From assembly GCF_000711725.1 (NCBI RefSeq), contig NZ_JONP01000001.1, positions 248,001-312,000 of the forward strand: 64,000 bases of DNA, given 5' to 3'. Below the pieces are notes generated by a model that was not told where the DNA came from, did no database searches, and saw only the letters and a program-made list of their open reading frames with translations. How positions within the stretch are numbered: position 1 is the first letter of the stretch; each line of letters opens with the position of its first letter. Below, piece by piece: positions 37,077 to 47,151 of the stretch. Position numbers and translations under genes: made by a program. The stretch comes from Roseomonas aerilata DSM 19363 (lineage in GTDB: Bacteria > Pseudomonadota > Alphaproteobacteria > Acetobacterales > Acetobacteraceae).

Positions 37077-38129
37077 ATGGCGCGCTGGGTCGAACCGATG
37101 GGGCTCCTGCACGGGCGGGGCGCCTTCGCCGCCGTGGCCGCCGGGGCTGCCCTGCCGCTGGAGGGCGGGTCGGCGGCCTTCACGCTGGTGCGGCTGATCG
37201 AGGACGGGCGCGCGGCCGGGCTGATGCCGGCGGTGGAGACGCCGGAGGACTGGCAGGAGGCGGTGTTGGCCCTGACCCGGCCGCCCCGCCCCTTCGCGGG
37301 CCTGCCCGACATGGCCAGCCTCGGGCGGCCGCTGGTCATGGGGGTTCTGAACGTGACTCCCGACAGCTTTTCCGATGGCGGTAAGCATTTCGACCCTCGT
37401 GCGGCGCTGATGGCGGCCGATGCCATGCTGACCGCGGGTGCCGACATGATCGATGTGGGCGGGGAGAGCACCCGCCCCGGTGCGCCGCCGGTGGATGCCG
37501 AGACGGAGATGGCGCGGGTGCTTCCGGTGATCCGCGCGATCGCCCGTGACGCACCGGTGAGCGTGGACACGCGCCACGCCGCCACCATGCGGGCCGCGCT
37601 GGAGGCGGGGGCCGAGGTGGTGAACGACGTCACCGCCCTTCGCCACGACCCGGAGGCGCTGGCGGTGGCGGCGGAGGCCGGCTGCTCGGTGGTGCTGATG
37701 CACATGCCCGGCACCGAGCCCGCGACCATGCAGGAGCACGCCCACTACGCTGACGTGACCCTGGAGGTAACCGAGTTCCTGGCCGGACGGATCGCCGCCT
37801 GCGAGGCGGCGGGCATCCCGAGGGAGCGGATCGCGGTCGATCCCGGGATCGGCTTCGGCAAGACGATGGAGCACAACCTTGAGTTGCTCGACCGCCTGCC
37901 GATCCTGCTGGGGCTGGGCTGCCCGATACTCGTGGGTGCCTCGCGCAAGCGCTTCATCGGCACGCTGTCCGGGCTGAAGGCGCCGGCGGACCGGATGGCG
38001 GGCAGCCTCGGTGTGGCGGTCTCGGCCGCGACGCGGGGGGCGGCTATGCTTCGGGTGCACGACGTGGCGGAGACGGTGGCTGCGCTGCGACTTTGGCGCG
38101 CGAGCGTCGCAGGGGTGCCGCAATCCTAA
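37077..38129 (+). CDS. folP: dihydropteroate synthase
   Basis: 350 aa from the ATG at 37077, right after a GGGAGGGAGGG site; earlier in-frame ATGs lack one. The first ~75 residues (W-V-E-P-M-G-L-L-H-G-R-G...) are an extra N-terminal stretch seen in related alphaproteobacteria. The catalytic barrel starts near residue 85 with M-G-V-L-N-V-T-P-D-S-F-S-D-G-G, D-V-G-G-E-S-T-R-P, V-D-P-G-I-G-F-G-K and G-A-S-R-K-R-F. It condenses p-aminobenzoate with the pterin diphosphate and is the sulfonamide target. Confidence 0.94.
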   Translation: MARWVEPMGLLHGRGAFAAVAAGAALPLEGGSAAFTLVRLIEDGRAAGLMPAVETPEDWQEAVLALTRPPRPFAGLPDMASLGRPLVMGVLNVTPDSFSDGGKHFDPRAALMAADAMLTAGADMIDVGGESTRPGAPPVDAETEMARVLPVIRAIARDAPVSVDTRHAATMRAALEAGAEVVNDVTALRHDPEALAVAAEAGCSVVLMHMPGTEPATMQEHAHYADVTLEVTEFLAGRIAACEAAGIPRERIAVDPGIGFGKTMEHNLELLDRLPILLGLGCPILVGASRKRFIGTLSGLKAPADRMAGSLGVAVSAATRGAAMLRVHDVAETVAALRLWRASVAGVPQS

Positions 38130-38284
38130 GGCAAGGCTCCCACCGCGACGGGGGTGCTAGGGATGGTTTTGGCGCGGCAGCCGGGTTCCTGGCCGGAACG
38201 GTAGCGGTACAACCTCTCGTTTCATTGCAGAGCCGTGCTGCCCGTGCCGCGTTATGGTGGCGCGTCGAGTAAGATGAGGTTTTG

Positions 38285-39664
38285 ATGACGAACGCGCAGC
38301 GGCGTCTTTTCGGTACCGATGGCATCAGGGGTGTCGCGAACCGCGCGCCGATGGACGCGGCCACCGCCCTCCGGCTGGGCCAGGCGGCAGGCCGCTTCTT
38401 CAACCGCGGTCAGCACCGGCACCGGGTGGTGATCGGCAAGGACACGCGGCTTTCGGGCTACATGCTGGAGCCTGCGTTGACCGCGGGCTTCGTGGGCGCG
38501 GGGATGGACGTGGTGCTGCTGGGCCCGCTGCCGACGCCGGCCGTGGCCCTGCTGACGCGGAGCCTCCGGGCGGATCTCGGCGTGATGGTCAGCGCCTCCC
38601 ACAATTCCTACGAGGACAACGGGATCAAGCTCTTCGGGCCGGATGGGCTGAAGCTCTCGGACGAGCAGGAGATCGCGATCGAGGCGATGATGGAGGGTGA
38701 CCTCACCTCCGCGCTGGCCGCGCCGTCGAAGCTCGGCCGCGCCTCCCGGCTGGAGGGCGCGCAGGGGCGCTACATGGAGGCGGTGAAGGCGAGCTTCCCG
38801 CGCGGCCGGAGCCTGGAGGGGCTGCGGATCGTCGTCGATTGCGCGCACGGCGCCGCCTATCGCGTGGCGCCGACCGTGCTGTGGGAACTGGGGGCGGAGG
38901 TGGTGTCCGTCGGTGTCGCGCCGGACGGCTTCAACATCAACGACGGCTGCGGCAGCACGGCGCCGGGGCAGCTCTCGGCCCTCGTGCGGGAGAGGCGGGC
39001 CGATCTCGGCATCGCGCTCGACGGCGACGCGGACCGGGTGGTGCTGGTGGACGAGACTGGCGTGGTCGTGGACGGGGACCAGCTTCTCGCGGTGGTGGCC
39101 GAATCCTGGGCGGCCTCGGGGCGGCTGAACGGGAAGGGCGTGGTGGCGACCGTGATGTCGAATCTCGGGCTTGAACGCTTTCTCAACGGAAAGGGGCTCA
39201 ATCTGCACCGCACGAAGGTCGGCGACCGCTATGTCGGCGAGGCGATGCGCGAGCGGGGTTGCAACCTCGGCGGCGAGCAGTCGGGGCACCTTATCCTCTC
39301 GGACCACGGCACGACCGGGGACGGGCTGGTGGCGGCGCTTCAGGTGCTGGCCGTGCTGGTCGAGGAGGGGCGCCCCGCGAGCGAGGTGCTGCGCCGCTTC
39401 CGCCCGCTGCCGCAGAAGCTGGTGAATGTTCGCCACGCCGGCGGCTCGCCACTGGAGGACGAGCGCGTCGTGGAGGCGGTAGCGGCCGCGGAGGCGGAGC
39501 TGGGATCGCGCGGGCGGGTGCTCATCCGCCCGAGTGGGACGGAGCCGCTGATCCGGGTAATGGTCGAGGCGGAGGAGAATGCGTTGGTGGAGATGCTGAC
39601 GGCGCGGCTGGCCGATGTGATCCGGAGGGCAGCGGCCTCGCCCTCTCGGGTGGCGGCGGAATGA
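38285..39664 (+). CDS. glmM: phosphoglucosamine mutase
   Basis: 459 aa from the ATG at 38285 (a TTG precedes it). F-G-T-D-G-I-R-G at the N-terminus, the phosphoserine loop S-A-S-H-N (Ser near 105), metal loop D-G-D-A-D-R and sugar-binding G-G-E-Q-S-G-H are intact. It converts GlcN-6-P to GlcN-1-P for UDP-GlcNAc. Its stop overlaps the thiD start (ATGA). Confidence 0.96.
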   Translation: MTNAQRRLFGTDGIRGVANRAPMDAATALRLGQAAGRFFNRGQHRHRVVIGKDTRLSGYMLEPALTAGFVGAGMDVVLLGPLPTPAVALLTRSLRADLGVMVSASHNSYEDNGIKLFGPDGLKLSDEQEIAIEAMMEGDLTSALAAPSKLGRASRLEGAQGRYMEAVKASFPRGRSLEGLRIVVDCAHGAAYRVAPTVLWELGAEVVSVGVAPDGFNINDGCGSTAPGQLSALVRERRADLGIALDGDADRVVLVDETGVVVDGDQLLAVVAESWAASGRLNGKGVVATVMSNLGLERFLNGKGLNLHRTKVGDRYVGEAMRERGCNLGGEQSGHLILSDHGTTGDGLVAALQVLAVLVEEGRPASEVLRRFRPLPQKLVNVRHAGGSPLEDERVVEAVAAAEAELGSRGRVLIRPSGTEPLIRVMVEAEENALVEMLTARLADVIRRAAASPSRVAAE

Positions 39665-40467
39665 AGGGTCGCGTGCTGATCGTCGCCGGGTCCGATTCCG
39701 GCGGCGGCGCGGGCATCCAGGCGGATATCAAGGCCGTGACGGCGATGGGGGCCTATGCGGCCACCGCCGTGACGGCCCTGACGGCCCAGGACACGGAGGG
39801 TGTCCGGGCCGTGCACCCGGTGCCGCTCGACTTCCTGCAGCTGCAAATCCGCATGTCGCTCGAGGATATCGGGGCGGATTGCATCAAGACGGGGATGCTC
39901 GCGGATGCCCCGACCATCGATGCCGTCTGCGACGCGTTGGCGGGCACGGGCCTGCCGCTCGTGGCCGACCCCGTGATGGTGGCCAAGGGCGGGGCGCGGC
40001 TGCTCGACCCGGCCGCGGTGGAGACGCTGAAGCGCCGGCTGATGCCGCTGGCGGCCCTGCTGACGCCCAACCTGCCGGAGGCGGAGGTGCTGTCGGGGAT
40101 GGAGATACGGGACCTTGCGACCATGCATCACGCGGCGGAGGTGCTGATGACCCTCGGCGTGCCGGCCGTGCTGCTGAAGGGCGGACACCTGGAAGGGCCG
40201 GTGGTGACGGACGTGCTGGCGACCGAGGATGGGCTGGAGGTCTTCGAGAGCCCCCGGATTGAGACGCGGCACACCCATGGCACCGGCTGCACCCTCGCCT
40301 CCGCAATCGCGGCGGGGCTGGCACAGGGGATGGGGCTGCGGGACGCGGTGGTGCGGGCGCGCGCCTATGTGGTGGCGGCAATCCGCGCCGCGCCGGGCTA
40401 CGGGCGCGGGCACGGGCCGCTGGACCATGGCGTGACGGTGGACCCGGCGCGGCTGGCCGCCCTCTAG
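39661..40467 (+). CDS. thiD: hydroxymethylpyrimidine/phosphomethylpyrimidine kinase
   Basis: 268 aa ribokinase-fold enzyme. [16 protein letters not shown] at the N-terminus binds the pyrimidine; D-P-V-M-V-A-K-G-G and the anion-hole/catalytic [12 protein letters not shown] complete the family pattern. It phosphorylates HMP twice for thiamine synthesis and supplies ThiE (12741-13412). Coupled to glmM. Its stop interlocks with that of the convergent AI-2E gene (shared CTA). Confidence 0.94.
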   Translation: MKGRVLIVAGSDSGGGAGIQADIKAVTAMGAYAATAVTALTAQDTEGVRAVHPVPLDFLQLQIRMSLEDIGADCIKTGMLADAPTIDAVCDALAGTGLPLVADPVMVAKGGARLLDPAAVETLKRRLMPLAALLTPNLPEAEVLSGMEIRDLATMHHAAEVLMTLGVPAVLLKGGHLEGPVVTDVLATEDGLEVFESPRIETRHTHGTGCTLASAIAAGLAQGMGLRDAVVRARAYVVAAIRAAPGYGRGHGPLDHGVTVDPARLAAL

Positions 40468-41495
40468 GGGCGGATCAGCGTCTGGCGGGTGGCTTCGCCC
40501 GGTTCCTCGACCCAGCCCTCGACATAGGCGACGCGCACCGCGGCCAGGCCGGCGGCGGTGATGGGGGCTGCCAACAGGATGCCGAGGATGCCGAAGACGG
40601 TGCCCATCAGCGCCTGCATGGCCAGCAGGAGCGCGGGCGGCACCTCGGAGGCCTGCTTCTGGACCATGGGCGTGAGCACGTTGCCCTCGAGGTTCTCGAC
40701 CACGACGACGAGGGCGAGGACCCAGGGGACCAGGGAAGCATCAGCCGAGGCCGCGATGAGGATCGCGGGCACGGCGCCGATGAAGGGCCCGATATAGGGC
40801 ATGAAGACGAAGAGGCCGGCGATGATGGCGAGCAGCCCGGCCAGCGGCACGCCCAGCAGCCAGAGGCCGATGAAGGTGAGGCCGCCGCTGACCGCCATGG
40901 CGAAGAGCTGGCCGAGCAGCCAGCCGCGCATTGCCTGGGCCATGGCGTTGAGCGTGGCTTCCGCCCGCGGGCGTAGAGCCGGGGAGAGCAGGGCGAGGGC
41001 GCCGCGCCGGTAGAGCGTGGGATCGGAACCGATATAGAGGCCGAGCAGGAGGATCAGCAGCGCGTTGCCGAGGGCGCCGAGCGTGCCGCCGACTCCGGCC
41101 AGGGCCACGTTCGCGGCGGTCTGGGCGGAGGGCTGCACCTCCTCGAAGGAGAGGTTTTGCTTCAGCCACTCGGCGCCGGGGAGGCCGTTCAGCATCTCCG
41201 TGGCCTGGCGCAGCGTGCGCGGCGCGGTCTGGCTGAACTCGCGGGCCTGGGCGGCGATGGTGTCGAAGCCGAGCCAGGCGAGCAGGCCGAGGCCGATGAG
41301 GGCGACGAGGGCCACGAGCAGCACGCCCCAGTGCGGCGCGATTCCCAGCCGTTCCGCCAGCGGCTGGCCGGCGGCGTTGAGGGCGACCGCGAGGAGGCAA
41401 CCGGCGAAGACGATGAGCAGCACGTCCGGCGCGGCCCAGCCGATCAGCGCGGCGGTGGCGAGGGCGATCAGAAGGGTGGCGGTCTGGTGTCGCAT
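40464..41495 (-). CDS. AI-2E family transporter (PerM-type membrane protein)
   Basis: 343 aa from the ATG at 41495. Seven to eight hydrophobic segments: two near the N-terminus, then a soluble stretch (~70-140), then four or more to the C-terminus. The conserved [12 protein letters not shown] and N-V-L-T-P-M-V-Q-K motifs are typical of this family. Members include autoinducer-2 exporters and Na+/H+ antiporters; the substrate here is unknown. A very long minus-strand ORF runs upstream in the same frame but is a shadow. Confidence 0.85.
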   Translation of the reverse strand: MRHQTATLLIALATAALIGWAAPDVLLIVFAGCLLAVALNAAGQPLAERLGIAPHWGVLLVALVALIGLGLLAWLGFDTIAAQAREFSQTAPRTLRQATEMLNGLPGAEWLKQNLSFEEVQPSAQTAANVALAGVGGTLGALGNALLILLLGLYIGSDPTLYRRGALALLSPALRPRAEATLNAMAQAMRGWLLGQLFAMAVSGGLTFIGLWLLGVPLAGLLAIIAGLFVFMPYIGPFIGAVPAILIAASADASLVPWVLALVVVVENLEGNVLTPMVQKQASEVPPALLLAMQALMGTVFGILGILLAAPITAAGLAAVRVAYVEGWVEEPGEATRQTLIRP

Positions 41496-41621
41496 CGCGG
41501 GCGCAACGGGGCGGGAGGGGGCGAGTTGCCGCCGCCCTCTTTCGCGCGCTTGACCAGCGGAACGGTCGGCGGCAAGCCCTGCCGCGACGAGGGCGCGATC
41601 GGCCGCCGAGGGGTGACGAGC

Positions 41622-42818
41622 ATGGTTAGGACCATCGAGCTGGGCACGGCGCGGCCTTCGGTGCGGCCGGCGAACCCTTGCTTCTCTTCCGGCCCCTGCG
41701 CCAAGCGGCCGGGCTGGTCGCTCGCGGCGTTGGAGGGGGCGATGCTCGGGCGCAGCCACCGGGCACCGGGGCCGAAGGCGCGCATCAAGGAGGTGATCGA
41801 CCGGTCGAAGGCGATCCTCGGCATGCCCGCGGACTGGCGGCTGGGGATCGTGCCGGCTTCCGATACCGGGGCGGTGGAGATGGTGCTCTGGTCGGTGCTG
41901 GGCGCGCGGGGCGTGGACGTGCTCGTCTGGGAATCCTTCTCGAAGGAATGGGCCACGGACGTCGTCACGCAACTGCGGCTGGCGGATGCGGTGGTGCGGG
42001 AGGCGCCCTACGGGCAGCTTCCGGCGCTCGATCCTGTCGCGCCCGATCGGGATGCCGTTTTCGTATGGAACGGCACGACCAGCGGCGTGCGGCTGCCGCA
42101 TGCGGATTTCATCGCGGATGAGCGTGAGGGGCTGGCGATCTGCGACGCGACCTCGGCGGCTTTCGCGATGCGGCTGCCCTGGGAGCGGCTCGATGTCGTC
42201 ACCTGGTCCTGGCAGAAGGTGCTGGGCGGGGAGGCGGCGCACGGGATGCTGGCGCTCTCGCCCCGCGCCGTTGCACGGCTGGAGGGCTACGAGTCCGGGC
42301 GGCCGCTGCCGAAGATCATGCGGCTGACGAAGGGCGGGAAGCTCATCGAGGGGATCTTCGAGGGGGATACGATCAACACGCCCTCGCTCCTCTGTGTGGA
42401 GGACGCGCTGGATGGGCTGCGCTGGGCCGAATCGGTCGGCGGGCTGGACGGGCTGATCGAGCGGTCGGAGGCGAATCTCGCGGCGGTCGACCGCTGGGTT
42501 TCGGCCAGCGGCTGGGCGGACTTCCTGGCGGAGGACCCGGCGACGCGGTCCTGCACCTCCATCTGCCTCAAGATCACGGTGCCCTGGTTCCGCGCGCTGG
42601 ACGGGGCCGCGCAGGCGCGGGTGGCGAAGCGGCTGGCGGCGATCCTGGAGGCGGAGGGGGTGGCGCTCGACATCGCCTCCTATCGCGACGCGCCGCCGGG
42701 GCTGCGGATTTGGGGCGGCGCCACGGTCGAGACCGCGGACATCGAGGCGCTGCTGCCCTGGCTCGACTGGGCCTTCGCGGAGGTGGGGGTGGAGATGGCG
42801 CACGAGGCGGCGGGCTGA
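41622..42818 (+). CDS. serC: phosphoserine aminotransferase
   Basis: 398 aa from the ATG at 41622 (GAGGGG 9 nt upstream). [11 protein letters not shown] at the N-terminus and the PLP-lysine segment [11 protein letters not shown] mark the longer alphaproteobacterial/archaeal-type SerC. It makes 3-phosphoserine from 3-phosphohydroxypyruvate and glutamate. serA, often next to it, is not in the window. The gap to the MFS gene is 63 nt. Confidence 0.92.
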   Translation: MVRTIELGTARPSVRPANPCFSSGPCAKRPGWSLAALEGAMLGRSHRAPGPKARIKEVIDRSKAILGMPADWRLGIVPASDTGAVEMVLWSVLGARGVDVLVWESFSKEWATDVVTQLRLADAVVREAPYGQLPALDPVAPDRDAVFVWNGTTSGVRLPHADFIADEREGLAICDATSAAFAMRLPWERLDVVTWSWQKVLGGEAAHGMLALSPRAVARLEGYESGRPLPKIMRLTKGGKLIEGIFEGDTINTPSLLCVEDALDGLRWAESVGGLDGLIERSEANLAAVDRWVSASGWADFLAEDPATRSCTSICLKITVPWFRALDGAAQARVAKRLAAILEAEGVALDIASYRDAPPGLRIWGGATVETADIEALLPWLDWAFAEVGVEMAHEAAG

Positions 42819-42881
42819 CGCCGCTGTAACCTTTTCGCCTTTTTGCGGTTCCGCTCCGGCGTGTCCTTCCGGGGAGGAACC

Positions 42882-44327
42882 ATGTCCAGCAGCCAGAGCA
42901 CCGCCAGCTTCCAGACGAACGTGCCAAACCGGCTGGACCGGCTGCCCTGGTCCCGCTTCCACTGGCTGGTGGTGGTGGCGCTCGGCGTCACCTGGGTGCT
43001 CGACGGGTTGGAGGTGACGCTGGTGGGCTCGCTCGCCGGCGCGATCCGCGAGAGCCCGCGGCTTCAGCTGACGGAAACGCAGGTGGGGCTGACGGCCTCG
43101 GCCTATCTGCTCGGCGCCGTCTCGGGGGCGCTGTTCTTCGGCTGGCTGACGGACCGGCTGGGGCGGAAGAAGCTGTTTACGCTGACCGTGCTCGTCTACC
43201 TCGTGGCGACGATCGCGACCGGCTTCTCCTGGGATTTCTGGTCCTTCGCGATCTTCCGTTTCTTCACCGGCGCGGGGATCGGGGGGGAGTATTCGGCGGT
43301 GAACTCCGCGATCCAGGAGCTGATCCCGGCGCGGCGGCGTGGGACGACGGACCTCGCGGTCAACGGGACCTTCTGGGGAGGGGCGGCGGCCGGTGCCGCA
43401 TCCTCGCTGCTGCTGCTCGATCCCGCGGTGATCGACCCCGAGCTCGGCTGGCGCCTGGCCTTCGGGGTGGGGGGCGCGCTGTCGCTCTCGGTGCTGCTGC
43501 TGCGGCGCTACATCCCCGAGAGCCCGCGCTGGCTGATGACGCATGGGCGGAAGGAGGAAGCGGAGAAGATCGTCGGCGACATCGAGGAGCGGGTGGCGCG
43601 CGAGAAGGGGCCGCTGCCGCCGGTGGTCGGGCGGCCGATCACCATCGACCCGCGCACCCACACGACACTGGGGGAGGTGGCGACGACGCTGTTCCGCACT
43701 TATCCGCAGCGGGCGGTGCTGGGCATCGTGCTGATGGCGTGTCAGGCCTTCTGCTACAACGCGGTGTTCTTCACCTACGCGCTGGTGTTGACGCGCTTCT
43801 ACGCCATCCCTTCCGCACATATCGGCTGGTACATGCTGCCCTTCGCGCTGGGGAACCTCGCGGGGCCGCTGACACTCGGGCACTTCTTCGACACGGTGGG
43901 TCGGCGGGTGATGATCACCGGCACCTACGCGATTGCCGGCGTGCTGATGGCGGCGACGGGCTTCGCCTTCGCGCAAGGCTGGCTCTCGGCCTGGGAGCAG
44001 ACGCTGGCCTGGACAGTGATCTTCTTCTTCGCCTCCGCCGCGGCATCCGCGGCCTATCTGACGGTCGGCGAGAGCTTTCCGCTGGAGATGCGGGCGATGG
44101 GGATCGCGCTGTTCTACGCCTTCGGCACGCTCGTCGGCGGCGTGGTGGGGCCGGCGCTGTTCGGCGTGCTGATCGAGGGCGGGGAGCGGGTGAACATCAT
44201 GTGGGGCTACCTGCTGGGCGCCGCGCTGATGCTCATCGCCGCGGGAACCGAGTGGAAGCTCGGCTTCGCGGCGGAGGGCAAGTCGCTGGAGGACGTGGCG
44301 CGCCCGCTCTCCCAGGCGGCGGAATAG
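42882..44327 (+). CDS. MFS transporter (sugar/aromatic-acid porter type)
   Basis: 481 aa from the ATG at 42882 behind GGGGAGGA. Twelve membrane helices. The cytoplasmic loop 2-3 motif G-W-L-T-D-R-L-G-R-K-K and the D-G-L-E-V in helix 1 resemble the metabolite:H+ symporter group (aromatic acids, sugars). The G-E-Y-S-A-V-N-S-A motif in helix 4 is also typical. Substrate not predictable. Stops lie back to back with the TPR gene (44327/44328). Confidence 0.87.
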   Translation: MSSSQSTASFQTNVPNRLDRLPWSRFHWLVVVALGVTWVLDGLEVTLVGSLAGAIRESPRLQLTETQVGLTASAYLLGAVSGALFFGWLTDRLGRKKLFTLTVLVYLVATIATGFSWDFWSFAIFRFFTGAGIGGEYSAVNSAIQELIPARRRGTTDLAVNGTFWGGAAAGAASSLLLLDPAVIDPELGWRLAFGVGGALSLSVLLLRRYIPESPRWLMTHGRKEEAEKIVGDIEERVAREKGPLPPVVGRPITIDPRTHTTLGEVATTLFRTYPQRAVLGIVLMACQAFCYNAVFFTYALVLTRFYAIPSAHIGWYMLPFALGNLAGPLTLGHFFDTVGRRVMITGTYAIAGVLMAATGFAFAQGWLSAWEQTLAWTVIFFFASAAASAAYLTVGESFPLEMRAMGIALFYAFGTLVGGVVGPALFGVLIEGGERVNIMWGYLLGAALMLIAAGTEWKLGFAAEGKSLEDVARPLSQAAE

Positions 44328-46427
44328 TCAGGCCGCCAAGCGCCCTTCCGAGGGCAGGGCGGCGGCGATGCGGGCGATGACGTCCTCCCACCGCTCCGAC
44401 CGGGCGCGGCGATGCAGGCGAAGGCTGGGGTACCAGGGTGTATCCGCGCGGTCGAGCAGCCAGCGCCAGTCCGGCAAGGAGGGGAGGAGGAGGTGGACGG
44501 GGCGGCCGAGCGCGCCCGCGAGATGCGCGACGCTCGTGTCCACGCAGATCACGGCATCCATCGCCATGAGGGCGGCGGCGGTTTCGGCGAAGCTGGTCAG
44601 GCGCGGGCGGAGATCGGTGAGGCCGGGGGCGGAGGCCAGGAAGGGCTCGTCCGCCGGGCGAACCTGTGTCTGGACGAGGAAGGCCTCGACGCCCGGTTGC
44701 AGCAGGGGCGCGAAGAGGGCCAGCGGGATGGAGCGGTGCCGGTCGCCGGCGTGCTCCGGGTTGCCCGAGCAGGCGATGCCCAGGCGGAAGGCCTCGCCCG
44801 GCAGGTCATGCGCCCAGGCGGCGGCGCGCGCGGGATCGGCGCGGAGATAGGGGATGGGCGCCGGGATGCTGTCGAGCCGCGTGCCGAAGGCGAGCGGCAG
44901 GCTGAGCAGCGGGCATTGTGCGTCGTGCGGCGGGGCCTCCTCGTCGGCGCTGATCAGAGCGGCGATGCCGGGGAGGTCCGCCAGCAATGGATGGAGAGCG
45001 CGCTGGGCCTCGAGCACCACGCGTGCGCCGCGCTTGGCCGCCAACGGGATGTAGCGGGCCATCTGGATAGTGTCGCCCAGGCCCTGCTCGGCATGGAGGA
45101 GAAGGGTGCGGCCCTCCATCGCCTCGCCGGCCCAGAGGGGGGAGGCGGCGTGGCGATGGGGGCGGCAGCCCTTGCGCTGCCAGCGCCACTCGTAGCCGCG
45201 GAAGCCCTCCTCCAGCCGGCCGAGGGCGAGGGCACTGAGGGCGGTGTTCCAGTGGGCGTCGGCGTAGTCCGGGTCGATGGCCAGCGCCTCGCGGTAGAGG
45301 GCGATGGCGTCATCGTGCCGGCCGAGCCCGCGGAAAGCGTTGCCGCGGTTGAAGGGAATGCTGCGGTTGCCCGGGTGCAGCTCGGCGGCGCGGTCGAAGC
45401 AGCTCATCGCCTCCTCGAAGCGGCCGAGCTCGGTGAGGGCGATGCCGCGGCCATTCCAGGCCTGGCCGGAGGCGGGGTCGGCGTGCAGGACGAGGCGGTC
45501 CTCGGCCTCGGCCTCGGCGTGGCGAGAGAGGCGGGTGAGCACCTCAGCGCGGTTGCGGTGGCCGGCCGCGTTGTCGGCCAGCGAGAGGGCGCGCTCGGCG
45601 CTCGCCAGCGCCTCCTCATGGCGGCCGAGGTCGCAGAGGGCGGCGGTGCGGTTGGCCAGAGGATCGGCGAGCTGCGGGGCGAGGGCGATGGCGCGATCGA
45701 AGCTCGCCAGCGCCTCCTCCGGCCGGCGGAGGGCGCGGAGGACGACGCCCTGGGTGTTCAGGAAGCTCGGATCGTCGGGGCGGAACATGAGGGCGATGCC
45801 GATGCTCGCGAAGGCCTCGGTGTCCCGGTGGAGGTCGGCCAGCGCCGTCGCGCGGTTCGCGTGGGCGCTCGCGTAGTCGGGCTTGCGGGCGACGGCCATG
45901 TCGTAGGCGGCCAGAGCCTCGGCGGGGCGGTTCAGGGAGCGGAGGGCGTTGCCGCGGTTGTTGTGCAGTTCCGCCATGTCGGCGCCCAGCGCGCGGGCCT
46001 CGTCAAGCGCGGCCAGCGCCTCGGCGGGGCGGTTGAGGGCCTGCAGGGAGTTGGCGCGGCCGATGCGGGCCTCGGCGAGCTTCGGGTCGAGGGCGACGGC
46101 GCGGTCGAAGGTTTCGAGCGCCTCGGCGGGCTGTCCGGCCTCGACGAGGGCGTTGCCGAGGTTGCTGTGGACGAAGCCATGCCGTGCGTCCTCCGCCAGG
46201 GCGCGGCGGAGGAGGGGGATGGCGTCTGCCGGGTCCCCGCGCATGGCGCGGAGCAGGCCCAGCAGGTGTAGGGCCTGGAAGTGGCGCGGGTGCTCCGCCA
46301 CCACCGCGCGGTAGAGGGGCTCCGCGGCCGCGAGGTCTCCCGCGCGGTGCAGGGCGAGCGCTTGGGCGGTGCGGCGCTCGGCCTCCGCCGGGCTGCTGTG
46401 CTGGGGCAAGTTCTTCGCTCCGACCAT
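44328..46427 (-). CDS. TPR protein with glycosyltransferase-9-like C-terminal domain
   Basis: 699 aa. Residues ~15-440 hold about twelve TPR units (for example A-L-E-T-F-D-R-A-V-A-L-D-P, and G-N-A-L-R-S-L-N-R-P-A-E-A-L). Residues ~450-690 resemble ADP-heptose-type GT9 sequences: L-H-A-E-Q-G-L-G-D-T-I-Q, F-R-L-G-I-A-C-S-G-N-P-E-H, and D-A-V-I-C-V-D-T-S-V-A-H-L-A-G-A-L-G-R-P-V. Such fusions are common in Acetobacteraceae and other alphaproteobacteria. Substrate unknown; soluble, cytoplasmic. Confidence 0.85.
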   Translation of the reverse strand: MVGAKNLPQHSSPAEAERRTAQALALHRAGDLAAAEPLYRAVVAEHPRHFQALHLLGLLRAMRGDPADAIPLLRRALAEDARHGFVHSNLGNALVEAGQPAEALETFDRAVALDPKLAEARIGRANSLQALNRPAEALAALDEARALGADMAELHNNRGNALRSLNRPAEALAAYDMAVARKPDYASAHANRATALADLHRDTEAFASIGIALMFRPDDPSFLNTQGVVLRALRRPEEALASFDRAIALAPQLADPLANRTAALCDLGRHEEALASAERALSLADNAAGHRNRAEVLTRLSRHAEAEAEDRLVLHADPASGQAWNGRGIALTELGRFEEAMSCFDRAAELHPGNRSIPFNRGNAFRGLGRHDDAIALYREALAIDPDYADAHWNTALSALALGRLEEGFRGYEWRWQRKGCRPHRHAASPLWAGEAMEGRTLLLHAEQGLGDTIQMARYIPLAAKRGARVVLEAQRALHPLLADLPGIAALISADEEAPPHDAQCPLLSLPLAFGTRLDSIPAPIPYLRADPARAAAWAHDLPGEAFRLGIACSGNPEHAGDRHRSIPLALFAPLLQPGVEAFLVQTQVRPADEPFLASAPGLTDLRPRLTSFAETAAALMAMDAVICVDTSVAHLAGALGRPVHLLLPSLPDWRWLLDRADTPWYPSLRLHRRARSERWEDVIARIAAALPSEGRLAA

Positions 46428-46469
46428 CCTGGCGGGGCGGAGTTTGCACCGGCGATGGTGAAGGTCCGG

Positions 46470-46988
46470 TTACCCGCGGCCCTGCCGGCCAGGCTGGTTC
46501 GACTCGATGGCGACGGCCTGCGCCGCCTCCTCGACGCGCGGCAGGCGGGGGAGGTTCGAGAGGCGGGCGAGGGTGGCGGCGCCGCCGACCGGGGCCAGTG
46601 CCTGGGCCGCGGCGGCGGTGTCGGCCCGATCGAGCGCGAGGGCCGCGCCGCTGAAGGCCCTCACGGCGACGGTCGAGGGCGTGGCGGCGGGGATGCCGAG
46701 GGCCTCGCGGAACTCGCGCCGGGCGATCTGGAGTTGCGGCAGGAGGAGGGCGTTGCGCGGGTGGGTCCAGAGGGGATCGGTTTCGGCGGCGTTGGCGAAG
46801 GCCTCGATCTGGGCGGCTGCGGTGGCGGCCGCGGCGGGGCGGCCGGCGAGCTTCGTGGTGTCGCCGTACTCGAAGGGCGCGGCGCGGGCGGGGCCGCGCA
46901 GCGGATCGGCGAGGCCGATATTGCTTACGAGGCTGCCTCCGCCGCAGGCCGTGAGGAGGAGCGGAAGGGCGAGGAGGGCGCGGTTCAT
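46470..46988 (-). CDS. putative lipoprotein
   Basis: 172 aa from the ATG at 46988 (GAGAGGA upstream). Lipobox L-L-L-T-A-C-G-G-G predicts an acylated Cys15. The mature part is Ala-rich and helical, with N-A-L-L-L-P-Q-L-Q-I-A-R-R-E-F-R-E-A-L in the middle. No named family recognised. It lies 42 nt upstream of the TPR gene on the same strand, so the two may form an operon. Confidence 0.65.
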   Translation of the reverse strand: MNRALLALPLLLTACGGGSLVSNIGLADPLRGPARAAPFEYGDTTKLAGRPAAAATAAAQIEAFANAAETDPLWTHPRNALLLPQLQIARREFREALGIPAATPSTVAVRAFSGAALALDRADTAAAAQALAPVGGAATLARLSNLPRLPRVEEAAQAVAIESNQPGRQGRG

Positions 46989-47151
46989 GGGATCCTCTCC
47001 GGCGGGGAAGGGGCGATCAGGCTGGCGCATCGTGCTTACAACGCGCTGGCATGCGGGGAAGGGGCGGGGCTTGCGGCGCGGGGCCCCGGCTGGCATCCAC
47101 CCCGCGCAAGAAAGCGCGGGCGATCCCCCCTCCAGCCGATGATCCCTTTCC

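Noticed and set aside
40464-43976. 1170-residue minus-strand open frame
   Set aside because: Only the last 343 residues (from 41495) are a real AI-2E-type protein. The rest is antisense to serC and the MFS gene.
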